Positions 48,501 to 56,831 of a DNA stretch of 58,812 bases are shown one piece after another. Every line of letters starts with the position of its first letter. The first letter of the stretch is position 1. Below the pieces are notes generated by a model. It searched no databases, had not been told where the DNA came from, and saw nothing but the letters and a program-made list of their open reading frames with translations. The position numbers were made by a program, and so were the translations under genes. Origin of the DNA: JBAYHA01 sp041666425. GTDB taxonomy: Bacteria; Patescibacteriota; Patescibacteriia; UBA11705; JABHMO01. The stretch lies in NCBI GenBank assembly GCA_041666425.1, contig JBAYHA010000001.1, positions 1 to 58,812 on the forward strand. Reading direction: 5' to 3'.

Positions 48501-49224
48501 CCAATTCTTTTCTTTTTTCTTCTTCTTTTGCCAATTCAATAGCCACATGATCAACCTTGGGCATTGAATTTTCATGACTGTTCACGATATTTTCACTTTT
48601 GGTTGATACAACTTCCGCCTGCTTGGCAAAATCATCCAAATTAAAAGTATGTCGATGATCAACACCGCCTGATTTTTTTTCAATATCATCTTCAAGACCA
48701 ATTATTTCCGCCTTTTTGGTTGAGATATTCTCTTTTAAACTTTTTTGCTGTTCGGTTAACTTTTTTAATTTATCAGCATCACCTTTTTTTGATTTTTCTT
48801 TGGCCTCCAAAGAATGAATCTCTTTTTGCACTTCTACCAACTCGACTTTGGCCAAATCATACGCCCTTTTTGCTTGAAGCATGTTGACCTCTTTGCTTTT
48901 GTCAGATTCTTTTTGCGCCAAATCACGTTCAATATTGACCAGTTCAACATCAAGCTCTCTTTTTGCAAGCTCCGACTGACGAATCAAAGACTGCGCTGAC
49001 TCCGCAGAAATATTTTTTAGTTTTTCAATCGAAAGATCAAACTTTTTTTTGATTTCTTCTACTTTTTTGGCAACTTCAAGTCTTATTTCTTCCACGGTTT
49101 TTTCCTTGATCTCGACTTTTGCTTCTTTGACCCCTTCTCCATGAACCCCTTTTGATTCCGGTTTTTTGCTTTCGTCCAAGTCCGGTTGACCGGGCTTGGT
49201 TGCTTGAGCGGATTGTTCTTGCAT
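45556..49224 (-). CDS. Giant coiled-coil membrane protein of unknown function (1222 aa)
   Basis: Largest gene of the window, not recognised. A charged coiled coil covers about residues 40-185 and mixed helical domains extend to about 420. A glycine-rich hydrophobic stretch lies near 426-461 (MAIGLGLLGGG, MVLGGVVGM), possibly a membrane hairpin. More helices lead to one clear transmembrane segment near 812-832 (VAALGLGVVVASGLVAE). The last 390 residues are proline-rich and acidic low complexity, with a histidine patch HPHADPSDHPHADP near 920. Such architecture suggests a membrane scaffold with one large side and a disordered far side. It is last in an operon with two small proteins and shows no enzyme motif. 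Confidence 0.75.
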   Translation of the reverse strand: MQEQSAQATKPGQPDLDESKKPESKGVHGEGVKEAKVEIKEKTVEEIRLEVAKKVEEIKKKFDLSIEKLKNISAESAQSLIRQSELAKRELDVELVNIERDLAQKESDKSKEVNMLQAKRAYDLAKVELVEVQKEIHSLEAKEKSKKGDADKLKKLTEQQKSLKENISTKKAEIIGLEDDIEKKSGGVDHRHTFNLDDFAKQAEVVSTKSENIVNSHENSMPKVDHVAIELAKEEEKRKELARQKEQELSLWQNINKARSFTELVNALSGREQLKSTDGHIYPTDTVIEVLQLIAKRLPSPKSAIVESFPNIPGVKEKMVALLNKEFFADVSDKYADTHAEMVNKYYGIGGVLRRLVDGKNFQEIKQKDNELLLEMQELRAEAVNERIIRAMDAELFVLDARAESFEKTQGWGKKTYESFKKTGKARMAIGLGLLGGGVALGMAGAPLMVLGGVVGMRRLMGGVGAGVGSYDLLNLAAEKLNMRNLSLNDEKKAELGAFKKENNLGMFSRIFNKEKQKMFSEKEMELKVARVKEILPEMPDEELDKLVTYLGTTLSMDGKKPSQDQTFMELLREKHRRLKSDEFEDSGKLNKMLIREQVKNTGMSKEAIQLKNEKIATIEKQVVDYLKFKYFVEIKLFQEMLNSATTKVERIATPAYKKWTSGIDSLEKMFKSFPEDVQTFIDKHISGPENSYNQKRGTGRRIASADMFLPEIAKKIKEQKTSEIKESELQETNWQFRPEVAQELRNILERNPLINTQAQAEAKQSNNEAVNLIETAIVEIEKNNKKITEALNNKLKEADLALLAREKNEKYMRSLRKVAALGLGVVVASGLVAETLRGMLKSEVVPTRSGVIEGQGSNLGDGRPPVIIDHSKPELITPKPVPVIFPNDGFGQTTSNTFDTLPTETETPKPFGVALPEEHPHADPSDHPHADPVDHPKKSIGPKVVPVQQSGTAVRSVDRFGNIRVGDKPVGFVDNDGFRRFYENSGFNESNTVGETNPTEKFSLKEMKKSVFEKMNGKVSVGDLPEEKISNPVIPSEKEKPDFGLYGEDTHKRTGIDFGENSDEDLEADESAVEDNETETATQNKEEVATNKEIPEEPKRTRLRVREAMLKAQPNLADSAETPTGNQGFVYDPNDLPSPLEDTEPGLKKAGILKENFRRILENKMGTAEGQGQVLDDATKISRLQHALAMADNPETKRQIAGDIAKIVSTGKKVYGDVFGL

Positions 49225-49233
49225 ATAATTTGC

Positions 49234-49422
49234 TTATTTGTTGACAATATTTTTTATCTGAGCCAAAGCTTCGGCAATTTTTTGTTTTTCCACTTTTTTT
49301 AATCCATCGCGATAAGATTGTTCAGCCTGTTGTTGCAATTCGGCCATTTTTGAAGCAAAAACTTCATAAGCGCGATTCATCTTTTCAATAATTTTATTTT
49401 TATTTGCTTTTTGTCTTAACAT
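49234..49422 (-). CDS. Small basic helical protein (62 aa)
   Basis: A 62-residue coiled-coil-like protein (MNRAYEVFASKMAELQQQAEQSYRD region) with a basic N-terminus and a second amphipathic helix at the end. No family is recognised. It is 11 nt after the DUF5663-like gene and 9 nt before the 1222-residue gene, so all three are one transcript. The heptad spacing would allow pairing with the coiled coil of the giant protein. Confidence 0.7.
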   Translation of the reverse strand: MLRQKANKNKIIEKMNRAYEVFASKMAELQQQAEQSYRDGLKKVEKQKIAEALAQIKNIVNK

Positions 49423-49433
49423 AAATAAACCGC

Positions 49434-49733
49434 TTATTCTTGTTCGGTTGCAGAGAGCATTTCCTCTTTGACTCGGACTATTTCTTCTTTCATGATTTCG
49501 TCAAAATTAGGAACTTTTTCGGCAATAAATGCCAAAACTTCTTCGGGACGACTTTCCATCTCACTCATCAAGGCGGAGTCTTCTGCTTTCATTTCGTTCA
49601 TCAAGCGAAGCATTACCCGCTTCATCACCAAATCAGTCATTTTGTCGATTAACGCTTTTTTTTCTTCTTCTGGCAATGATTCCAACCCCAATAAAGCGAT
49701 AATGTTTTCTGACAATAAATCTTTGTTAAGCAT
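49434..49733 (-). CDS. DUF5663-like small protein
   Basis: A 99-residue acidic helical protein. The pattern LLGLESLPEEEKKALIDKMTDLV...RVMLRLM, then VPNFDEIMKEEIVRVKEEML, matches my recollection of DUF5663, a Patescibacteria-enriched domain of unknown function. It has no signal peptide or membrane helix. It is the first gene of the operon leading to the 1222-residue protein, so it may be a cytoplasmic partner or regulator of that protein. Confidence 0.72.
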   Translation of the reverse strand: MLNKDLLSENIIALLGLESLPEEEKKALIDKMTDLVMKRVMLRLMNEMKAEDSALMSEMESRPEEVLAFIAEKVPNFDEIMKEEIVRVKEEMLSATEQE

Positions 49734-49907
49734 AATTGTTTTTTGTTTATTGAAATATTATAAAATAACGACTATTTGCCAATAAACCAATTATATCACA
49801 AATTATAATCAGCAACAAAATATAATTACCACCAAAACACAAAGTCTTCCTTTTTCACAATAAATATGCCATAATTAAACTAAATTAGAATAAATTAATT
49901 TCAATTT

Positions 49908-51230
49908 ATGAATATAAAACATCGTCGTTTGATCACTTTAATTTTTATTTCGATTTTTTTTATTGTTACACCGATTTTGCTTTTGTATACGGCCGGATAT
50001 CGTTATAATTTAAAAAAACTAAGTTTGCAAAAAACCGGCGCCATGGTCATCAAAACAGAGCCTTCGGGCGCCTTAATCTTTTTTAACGGCCAAAGCACAA
50101 AAGATTATACACCAACAAGAATAAATAATGTTTTGCCTGACGAATACCTTGTCTCCGCAGAAAAAGAAGGCTATTATTCCTGGCAAAAAAAAATGCTTTT
50201 TGAAAGCCAAAAAACCACCTTTGCGGAAGATATCTTTTTATTCAAAATATTCACCTCCGAACCGGTAAGCGAAGAAAAATATTCACGAGCCAACTTGAAC
50301 GAAAAAAAATTCGGGATTTACTCCACCTTTGAAAAAAACCAAACTGTTTTTTTTCTGCTAATCGACAGTTCGGCAAAAAGCAAACAACTTTTTTCCCTTA
50401 ACGGAGATATCCAAGATTGGCGTATTTTTTGGGACAACGAACAAACAGTCGGATTGTTCACAACCAAAAACGAACTCTGGCAAATAAAAACCGGAATCCC
50501 CCGGTCGGCGGAAAAACTGCCGTTCACCTCACCAACATTGCAAAAAGCCCTTTTTTATGAAAACGAACTTTATTTATTGATAGACAACCGAATCCAAAAA
50601 TACCAAAACAACAAACTGGTGACAATTTATCAAGCTGATACTTTTGAAAAATTATTAGATTTTTCCATCAGCAACAATCAGCTTTTCATCGTCAAAAATC
50701 TTTTGCAAAAAACCGTTTTAACCAAAGAACCACTAAACGAAACCGGACAAATCGAACAAAAATCACTCACTTTGAAAAACGAAAACTCCCGCTTACTCGG
50801 ACATTATGGCAACAAAATATTGCTAGTGGACAATGAAGAAAGGAATCTTTTTGTACTGAACGAATCAATTGACAGAATCGAATTCACAAAAAAAGATATT
50901 TTAGGGTTTGATTTCTTGACGGACAAAAATCGTTTGCTTATTTATACCGGACAAGAAATATCCTTCCTCAATTTGTCCGACGAAAATTTGTCCGAAAAAT
51001 TATTAACTCGGTTCAGCGAAAACATCCAAAAAGTTTTGTGGCATGCTTCCGGTAACTATATTTTTATTCTACAAAATAATATTATAAAAATTTTTGAAGT
51101 TGACGATCGCAACGGCCATTTTTCTCTGGATTTACCGGAAAACGACATCACCGACTTTACCGTTGATGCAAAATCAGAAACACTGATCTTGTCCAAAGAA
51201 CAAGCCTTGTGGAGTTATGAAATGAATTAA
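49908..51230 (+). CDS. Membrane-anchored PEGA-domain protein
   Basis: A 440-residue protein with a transmembrane helix at 8-30 and then a PEGA domain (about 44-110: GAMVIKTEPSGALIFFNGQSTKDYTPTRI, in part, and YLVSAEKEGYYSWQKK). The rest is a series of strand-rich repeats (WRIFWDNEQTVGLFTTKNELWQIK and similar) that look like a beta-propeller. PEGA domains occur on cell-surface proteins and the propeller may bind other proteins or glycans. No enzyme motif is seen. It is alone on the plus strand, diverging from the DUF5663-like operon. Confidence 0.8.
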   Translation: MNIKHRRLITLIFISIFFIVTPILLLYTAGYRYNLKKLSLQKTGAMVIKTEPSGALIFFNGQSTKDYTPTRINNVLPDEYLVSAEKEGYYSWQKKMLFESQKTTFAEDIFLFKIFTSEPVSEEKYSRANLNEKKFGIYSTFEKNQTVFFLLIDSSAKSKQLFSLNGDIQDWRIFWDNEQTVGLFTTKNELWQIKTGIPRSAEKLPFTSPTLQKALFYENELYLLIDNRIQKYQNNKLVTIYQADTFEKLLDFSISNNQLFIVKNLLQKTVLTKEPLNETGQIEQKSLTLKNENSRLLGHYGNKILLVDNEERNLFVLNESIDRIEFTKKDILGFDFLTDKNRLLIYTGQEISFLNLSDENLSEKLLTRFSENIQKVLWHASGNYIFILQNNIIKIFEVDDRNGHFSLDLPENDITDFTVDAKSETLILSKEQALWSYEMN

Positions 51231-51238
51231 AAAACACA

Positions 51239-51269
51239 AAAAAACTCGGAGCATTTCCGAGTTTTTTTG
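51239..51269. terminator. Bidirectional terminator
   Basis: AAACTCGGA / TCCGAGTTT stem with a 6-nt loop, A-run and T-run, between the convergent PEGA and membrane protein genes. Confidence 0.88.
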
Positions 51270-51278
51270 TTGAAAAAA

Positions 51279-52139
51279 TTATTTTGCGGACAAATAAACT
51301 TTGGTCAAATAAGCTTGGATAAAAGTCAAAGAAAACCCCTTGATCAAGAAAAAGGCAAATGCCAAAAGAAAAACAGAAAAAATAATCATGAAATTAAAAA
51401 CAATTTCCCCTATCGAAAAATAAAAAAACACCCCCAACAACATAAACGGCAGAAAAAACAAAGCCAAAATAAAAACCGAACCGATTCCCAAAGAAATCCA
51501 CAAACAAAGTTCCACCAACTTTGCCAGCAACAACTTTTGGTAATTGTTTTTGAAAATCAAAAATCCGCCGACAATGGACGCTTTGGCCGATTTTTTGGCA
51601 ATAATCGCTTCTCCGTAAATATAGTGCTTAAAAAGAAAAACAAAAATCAAATACACAACCAACGGAATCGCAAACAACAGAAACAAAAGCAGACTGTCAC
51701 GATTGATGCCCACTATGGTCAATGCCCCAAAGACAAGCGCCGGCAAAATCAACAACAACTCCAACAAAATAATTCTTGGCAAAAAAGTAAAACCGCTTTT
51801 GGCTATTCGCCCAAAAGGAATTAGATTTCCCGCAAAAAGTTGGCTCAGTCCGAAAATCAAAGAACTTCTGGCATAAATACTCAAAAAAACAAAAAACAAA
51901 ACCAAGACAACGCCAATAATCATCATGGTCGAAAATCCACCAACGCCCAACTGCTGTTTTAACAAAGTAAAAATTCCAGACAAAGACATTTGTCCGACGT
52001 TGACAAAATTAATTTTGTCAAAATCAAGAATTAGCAAACTACTCCCGATAAAAAAACCAAAAATCCACAACCAATGATTTTTGCGCGCCACAGTAAAGGC
52101 TGATTTCAAACAGGCGCGCAGAGAGAATGATGAAGGCAT
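51279..52139 (-). CDS. Polytopic membrane protein (286 aa)
   Basis: About six to seven hydrophobic helices. The start MPSSFSLRACLKSAFTVARKNHWLWIFGFF is typical of bacterial membrane proteins related to the glycerophosphodiester phosphodiesterase membrane domain (YciC/DUF975-like); that assignment is only by pattern. There are no charged catalytic motifs, and the ends are short. It is in the same direction as the rml fusion gene upstream, separated by an 80-nt spacer of GAATTAA-type repeats. Confidence 0.65.
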   Translation of the reverse strand: MPSSFSLRACLKSAFTVARKNHWLWIFGFFIGSSLLILDFDKINFVNVGQMSLSGIFTLLKQQLGVGGFSTMMIIGVVLVLFFVFLSIYARSSLIFGLSQLFAGNLIPFGRIAKSGFTFLPRIILLELLLILPALVFGALTIVGINRDSLLLFLLFAIPLVVYLIFVFLFKHYIYGEAIIAKKSAKASIVGGFLIFKNNYQKLLLAKLVELCLWISLGIGSVFILALFFLPFMLLGVFFYFSIGEIVFNFMIIFSVFLLAFAFFLIKGFSLTFIQAYLTKVYLSAK

Positions 52140-52149
52140 AAAACACGAT

Positions 52150-52220
52150 TAAGAATGTAGAATTGAGAATTAAAAAAATAAATCCAAGCTCCTTAATTCT
52201 TAATTCATAATTCTTAATTT
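52150..52220. repeat. GAATTAAG-type repeats
   Basis: Variants of AGAATTGAGAATTAA and their complements, in the spacer between the membrane protein and the rmlD-rmlA gene. The same family lies inside that gene at 53040-53160. Confidence 0.75.
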
Positions 52221-52222
52221 AA

Positions 52223-54001
52223 TTACTTAACTTCTTCATTATACCCCATTTTTTTCTGAAACTCCAAAGTGGCCGCAATATTGGAAGCTTTTAACAATGA
52301 ATCAAAGGTTCCGGCATCATACCAACGACCATGAATTTTGCGCACATCCAACTCACCACTTTGCAAATAAGCTTTGTGCACTTCGACAATATCCGTCTCC
52401 GGTCGCCAAATCGGTTTGATCTTTTTGGCAATTCCACAAACGCGACTATCATAAATATAAACACCCGGAATCGCATAATGACTTTTTGGTTCTTTTGGTT
52501 TTTCTTCAATGGAAACAACTTTCATTTCCTTGTCAAACTCAACCACACCAAATCTCTCCGGATCCGGAACATCCACCGCAAAAATCCGTCCGCCTTTGTC
52601 AAAACTCTTGATATCTTCGGAAAAATTATGATCAAAAAACAGATTATCCCCCAAAATCAACGCAACATTGTCTTCACCGATAAATTTTTCGCCGATGATA
52701 AACGCTTCCGGCAAACCTTTTGGTTCATCTTGAATTTCATAAGTGAATTTGGCGCCGAACTCTTTGCCCGAACCAAGCAAATGCAAATACTGACCAGCAT
52801 ATTCGGGCGCGACAATAATCAAAATATTTTTTATCCCGGCGTCAAGCAAAGTTTGCAACGGATACATAATCATCGGCTTGTTATAAACCGGCAAAAGTTG
52901 CTTGCTGGTTATTCTAGTCAATGGGTAAAGTCGTGTTCCTCTCCCGCCGGACAAAAGTATTCCTTTCATACTTTTTTCCGAATTTATTTTTATTGAAAAG
53001 CTTATCTTTTTTTCTTTTAAAATTTCATTATCTTGTTTTTCCAATTCTGGATTCTGAATTCTGAATTCTGAATCTTTTATATTTTCTTCCTTTAATTCTA
53101 AATTCTGAATCCTTAATTCTTCATTCTTAATTCTTAATTCTAAATTCTTATACTCCTTTATTTCTTTTAAAAAATCCGTCAGCGCCTCTTGCCACGGACG
53201 CAAATTTTTTACTTTGGTGTTCAGCAAAACAGAACTAGCCGGCCTTTTGGCAGGACGAGGAAATTGAGCGCCGGAAACAGGATTTAAAACTAAATCACGT
53301 CCGGCTTGAAGAAAAATTTCTTGCGCAAATTCAAACCAAGTGCAAGCTCCGGCATTGGTCAAATGATAAATTCCCGGCAAATAGTTGCCACTCATAATTA
53401 ACTCTTTGGTCGCCTCGGCCAAATCAACAACATAAGTCGGTGAACTTTTTTCATCATGGACAACATCAAGTGAATCTTTTTCTTTTGCCAATTTTAACAT
53501 TATTTCCACAAAACTTTTTTTGGCGCCCTGCGCATTACCGGCCGGACCGAACAAACGCGAGGTTCTGATAAGGTATGAGGCATCATTATGTTCGGAAATT
53601 TCTTCACCGAGAAACTTGCTTTCGCCATATTTGGAAACAGGATTTGGCAAATCATATTCACGATAACCATCTGTTTTGTCTCCGCTAAAAACATAGTCCG
53701 AACTGTAATGAACAAAAACAGCGCCAACTTGCTGAGCGACCTTGGCAATATTAATTGGCCCATCGACATTAACCGCCTTGGCCAACTCAAAAATTCTTTC
53801 CGCTTCATCAACGGCATTAAAAGCGGCTGAATTGATAATCAACTCCGGTTGCAAAAATTTTATTTTATTTTCCACTTCTTCGTAAACGGTAATGTCAATT
53901 TCTTCTTTGTCCCAAAGAGTCAATTCATGTTCTTCACTTTTGAAAACCTTGGCCAAAGCATTACCAAGCATTCCTTTGGCGCCGATGATGAGAATACGCA
54001 T
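52223..54001 (-). CDS. Fused dTDP-4-dehydrorhamnose reductase and glucose-1-phosphate thymidylyltransferase (RmlD-RmlA)
   Basis: One 592-residue frame joins two enzymes of dTDP-L-rhamnose synthesis. Residues 1-282 are RmlD: GAKGMLGNAL (7-16), YSSDYVFSG, and catalytic YGESK (125-129). Residues 345-592 are a full RmlA: LSGGRGTRLYPLT (6-18 of that half), RITSKQLLPVYNKPM, LILGDNLF and RWYDAGT. The linker (283-344) is built from repeats of LELRIKNEE-like units coded by GAATTAAG-type DNA. RmlA could also start separately at the ATG at 52969. The last and first steps of the pathway are thus joined; rmlC is not in the window and rmlB is divergent nearby. Confidence 0.9.
   Translation of the reverse strand: MRILIIGAKGMLGNALAKVFKSEEHELTLWDKEEIDITVYEEVENKIKFLQPELIINSAAFNAVDEAERIFELAKAVNVDGPINIAKVAQQVGAVFVHYSSDYVFSGDKTDGYREYDLPNPVSKYGESKFLGEEISEHNDASYLIRTSRLFGPAGNAQGAKKSFVEIMLKLAKEKDSLDVVHDEKSSPTYVVDLAEATKELIMSGNYLPGIYHLTNAGACTWFEFAQEIFLQAGRDLVLNPVSGAQFPRPAKRPASSVLLNTKVKNLRPWQEALTDFLKEIKEYKNLELRIKNEELRIQNLELKEENIKDSEFRIQNPELEKQDNEILKEKKISFSIKINSEKSMKGILLSGGRGTRLYPLTRITSKQLLPVYNKPMIMYPLQTLLDAGIKNILIIVAPEYAGQYLHLLGSGKEFGAKFTYEIQDEPKGLPEAFIIGEKFIGEDNVALILGDNLFFDHNFSEDIKSFDKGGRIFAVDVPDPERFGVVEFDKEMKVVSIEEKPKEPKSHYAIPGVYIYDSRVCGIAKKIKPIWRPETDIVEVHKAYLQSGELDVRKIHGRWYDAGTFDSLLKASNIAATLEFQKKMGYNEEVK
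53040..53160. repeat. GAATTAAG/GAATTCTG repeats inside the rmlD-rmlA frame
   Basis: About ten degenerate copies of the AATTCTTAATTCTGAATT family. They keep the frame open because units vary (GAATGAAG, GAATTTAG); exact 7-base repeats would give TAA in every frame cycle. They encode the inter-domain linker. Confidence 0.85.
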
Positions 54002-54165
54002 ATTAGGGAGTTTTTAAAGTTATCCCGAAGTGATCCCTTCGGGAAAAGTTTATAAAGTTTTTGACTACGAAACTACGAAATTAAATTACTTTTTGCTTCT
54101 TGCTTTTTGCTCCTTGCTCAGTTGCTTGCCCTTCCGTAGCTCGCAGAGCGAAGGAGGGCTCTGTT
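54002..54165. repeat. Repeat-filled spacer upstream of rmlD-rmlA
   Basis: It contains a copy (54016-54060) of the 39271-39316 repeat with one base changed, then TTGCTTCTTGC-like units and a 47-base block (54115-54161) identical to 57962-58008. Nothing in 54002-54321 looks like a gene; a terminator lies at its end. Confidence 0.8.
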
Positions 54166-54264
54166 GAATTTTACCAAACCACCACCTCAAAGTAAAGCTG
54201 ATTTTTCCACTTATTATAAATAAAAAGACACAAAAAAATAAAAAGTCAAAAATATTTAAACAAA

Positions 54265-54293
54265 TAAAAAAGGACGGTTTGACCGCCCTCAAA
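54265..54293 (-). terminator. Terminator of the HD-domain gene
   Basis: GGGCGGT / ACCGTCC stem (one wobble) with loop CAA, then TTTTTT on the minus strand. Confidence 0.8.
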
Positions 54294-54321
54294 ATTCCTT
54301 TGCTTATCTTTGTCTGGGTTC

Positions 54322-55542
54322 CTAATGTCCAGAAGAATAAATATGCTCAAAAATATCATCTATCGGATCAGGCAAACAAAAATATTCATCGTAAGGAAAA
54401 CCGTAAACTCGCCCCAACGAAGTGTCCATTTCCGCTGCCCACTCAGTATATTCAACAAGACAACAAGCAAAAGTATGAAGCCAAGCTCTCCGAGTTTTGA
54501 CTGGCAACTTGGCAAAATTTTTGCCGAGTTCATTGACAATTTCCTCTGTCAAATCAGAAAATTCCACATTATCCACCAAAAAAACATTCCACTCATGCAA
54601 AATTCTGATTTCATCAATATAAGAAAATTTTGCAGTTTTTTTAGTCTTTTCAATAATTCTCAGCAATCGTTCTTTGTAAGCATCACGTAGTTCAACCATC
54701 TTGCCAAAATCATGTTCGCCATAAGGTGATTCATTATTTTGCGAATTGGCAAACATGCGCAAATGTTCAGCCATGGTATTACCATCCGGTCGCTCATTGC
54801 GCAAAAGTGGTCGCATATGCTTGGCATAATCAACATCAAAGAAATTTTTGCCATCAAAATCCTTATGTGGGTGAACCAAGGTCAAATAGTGTCGGCCAAC
54901 AAAAGCTGGGCCATTGGTATCCAATCGATCAACCCAACGAGTTGTCCAAACTGGATAAAAAGGTTTGCCGTCAGGATAAATATCCACGTACGGATTGATA
55001 ACATTCACCACTTCGCCTTGCTCATTTTTGATCTCGATTCTTTTCAAATAATGAGTATGCGCAAAGATGCAATACACAATCAAATGCAATTCGGCTTTAT
55101 TTACAAAACCACTTTTCTGCAAAATCCACCGAATCAACAAACCTCCGGCTTCGGCATGCCTGACCACGCGAGAAGAATCGGCATACCGATCAATAATGGC
55201 GCAACCAATGTCGTGCAAACAACCACCGACAAAACCGATAAATGTTTCCTCCTCCGTTATTCCCAAGTCAGGGAAAAGTCGCAAAGCATTGGCATAATCA
55301 CGAATCAAATGACCGGCACCATGCCCCGGATAAGTTGCTTTGATATTAAAATCTTGCTCGCACAACTCGTTCAAAACATGACGAACAACCGATACCCCTT
55401 CGTCAATGGCACTCGTTCGAGATTTAAATCGTCTCACTTTATCCAACAAACCAGGATGAAACTTATCGCGCAATTCCGCGACTTCATTTCTGGCCCATTC
55501 CGAATCATTTTTAATCTCATTCAACAATTCTTGAAAATCCAT
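54322..55542 (-). CDS. HD-domain metal-dependent phosphohydrolase
   Basis: A 406-residue cytoplasmic protein with HD-superfamily metal ligands in order: HGAGHLIRDYANAL (first His, about 75), CLHDIGC (the HD doublet, about 110), FAHTHYLKR (further His) and TRWVDRLDTNGP (last Asp, about 209). HD enzymes cleave phosphate esters of nucleotides or cyclic dinucleotides; the substrate is not evident. The start at 55542 (MDFQELL) is decided by GGAGGTGAT 5 nt upstream, a near-complete match to the 16S rRNA 3' end and the best ribosome site in the window. The C-terminal 200 residues are helical and unassigned. Confidence 0.82.
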   Translation of the reverse strand: MDFQELLNEIKNDSEWARNEVAELRDKFHPGLLDKVRRFKSRTSAIDEGVSVVRHVLNELCEQDFNIKATYPGHGAGHLIRDYANALRLFPDLGITEEETFIGFVGGCLHDIGCAIIDRYADSSRVVRHAEAGGLLIRWILQKSGFVNKAELHLIVYCIFAHTHYLKRIEIKNEQGEVVNVINPYVDIYPDGKPFYPVWTTRWVDRLDTNGPAFVGRHYLTLVHPHKDFDGKNFFDVDYAKHMRPLLRNERPDGNTMAEHLRMFANSQNNESPYGEHDFGKMVELRDAYKERLLRIIEKTKKTAKFSYIDEIRILHEWNVFLVDNVEFSDLTEEIVNELGKNFAKLPVKTRRAWLHTFACCLVEYTEWAAEMDTSLGRVYGFPYDEYFCLPDPIDDIFEHIYSSGH

Positions 55543-55604
55543 AATCACCTCCATTTCGCCATCATTGACGAAAAAAAATTATTTTTAAAAGAACCTGAAG
55601 TTAA

Positions 55605-55633
55605 TTTTTAACTTAAAAAACTTTTTCTGTCAA
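55605..55633 (-). promoter_or_regulatory. Possible promoter of the HD-domain gene
   Basis: TTGACA (55628-55633) on the minus strand with TAAAAA at 17 nt. The -35 is perfect but the -10 is weak. Confidence 0.4.
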
Positions 55634-55815
55634 TAAAAATTTGACGAATAGAAAATAAAATTGCGTTAAATTTGACATCAATAAATATTATGTGTTTAAA
55701 ATTGCTTTTTTGCAAAAAATATTGTCAGCTATAAACAATTTACAAAAAATTTTTCTTGATTTCTTTTGCCAAAAGAGGTAAGGTTTTATTGCATAAAAAT
55801 AAAACAGAAATAAAT

Positions 55816-56826
55816 ATGAAACTTCTGATAACCGGTGGAGCCGGCTTTATCGGTGCCAATTTTATCCGCCACATTTTGCAAAAATATCCGCAATATTTTG
55901 TTATCAATTACGACAAACTGACCTATGCCGGAAATTTGGAAAATTTGCGCGATATTGAAAAGCAAAACAATTATCAATTTGTCAAAGGAGATATTTTGAA
56001 CACCGAATTAGTTGAATACATCGCCAAAGATTGCGATATTATCGTTCATTTTGCGGCCGAATCTCATGTGGATCGTTCCATCATTGATCCTTTTTCTTTT
56101 GTCCGAACAAATGTTCTCGGCACCCACTCGCTTCTCGAAGTCGCCAAAAAATACAACATCAGATTCCATCACATTTCTACGGATGAGGTTTTTGGCTCTC
56201 TTTCTCTGGAAGATCGTAACAAATTTTTTCACGAAGAATCCAATTATGACCCGCGCAGTCCATATTCTTCGTCAAAAGCGGCCTCGGATCATTTGGTCCG
56301 CGCTTATCATCATACTTATGGTTTGCCAATAACCATTTCCAACTGTTCCAATAATTATGGCCCGTATCAATTTCCGGAAAAAGTTATCCCGCTTTTTATC
56401 ACCAACATCATGGAAGGCAAAAAAGTTCCACTTTATGGAGATGGCTTGAATATTCGCGATTGGATTCATGTCAAAGATCATTGCGAAGCCGTTGATTTGA
56501 TTATTCACCAAGGTCAAATCGGCCACACCTATACTATTGGCGGAAATTGCGAAAAAAACAACAAAGAACTCACTTATTCAATTTTGCAAAATATGGGGGT
56601 TGGTGAAGAAATGATTGAATTTGTCCAAGATCGCGCCGGACATGATCGCCGTTATGCCATTCGCAGTCACAAAATACAGGCCGAATTGGGTTGGAAACCA
56701 AAAACAACTTTTGCCGAAGGCATCGCCCAAACAATTCGCTGGTATGTGGATAATGTAGAATGGTGGAAAAATGTAAAATCCGGAGAATACGAAAAATATT
56801 ACGAAAAAATTTATCAAAAAAAATAA
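55816..56826 (+). CDS. rmlB: dTDP-glucose 4,6-dehydratase
   Basis: Second step of dTDP-rhamnose synthesis; converts dTDP-glucose to the 4-keto-6-deoxy sugar. The 336-residue SDR protein has the NAD loop TGGAGFIGANFIRH (5-18), DKLTYAGNLENL, FAAESHVDRS, the catalytic Asp-Glu pair in STDEVFG (about 128-134) and YSSSK (about 158-162). The start at 55816 (MKLLITGG) is chosen because it matches the family; the longer frame from 55756 adds an unrelated segment. It is divergent from the HD gene and about 1.8 kb from the fused rmlD-rmlA gene. A terminator follows. Confidence 0.95.
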   Translation: MKLLITGGAGFIGANFIRHILQKYPQYFVINYDKLTYAGNLENLRDIEKQNNYQFVKGDILNTELVEYIAKDCDIIVHFAAESHVDRSIIDPFSFVRTNVLGTHSLLEVAKKYNIRFHHISTDEVFGSLSLEDRNKFFHEESNYDPRSPYSSSKAASDHLVRAYHHTYGLPITISNCSNNYGPYQFPEKVIPLFITNIMEGKKVPLYGDGLNIRDWIHVKDHCEAVDLIIHQGQIGHTYTIGGNCEKNNKELTYSILQNMGVGEEMIEFVQDRAGHDRRYAIRSHKIQAELGWKPKTTFAEGIAQTIRWYVDNVEWWKNVKSGEYEKYYEKIYQKK

Positions 56827-56831
56827 CAAAA

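Noticed and set aside
54739..55611. A 290-codon plus-strand frame opposite the HD-domain gene
   Set aside because: The minus strand carries the HD motifs and the best ribosome site in the window; the antisense frame is a by-product of codon bias.
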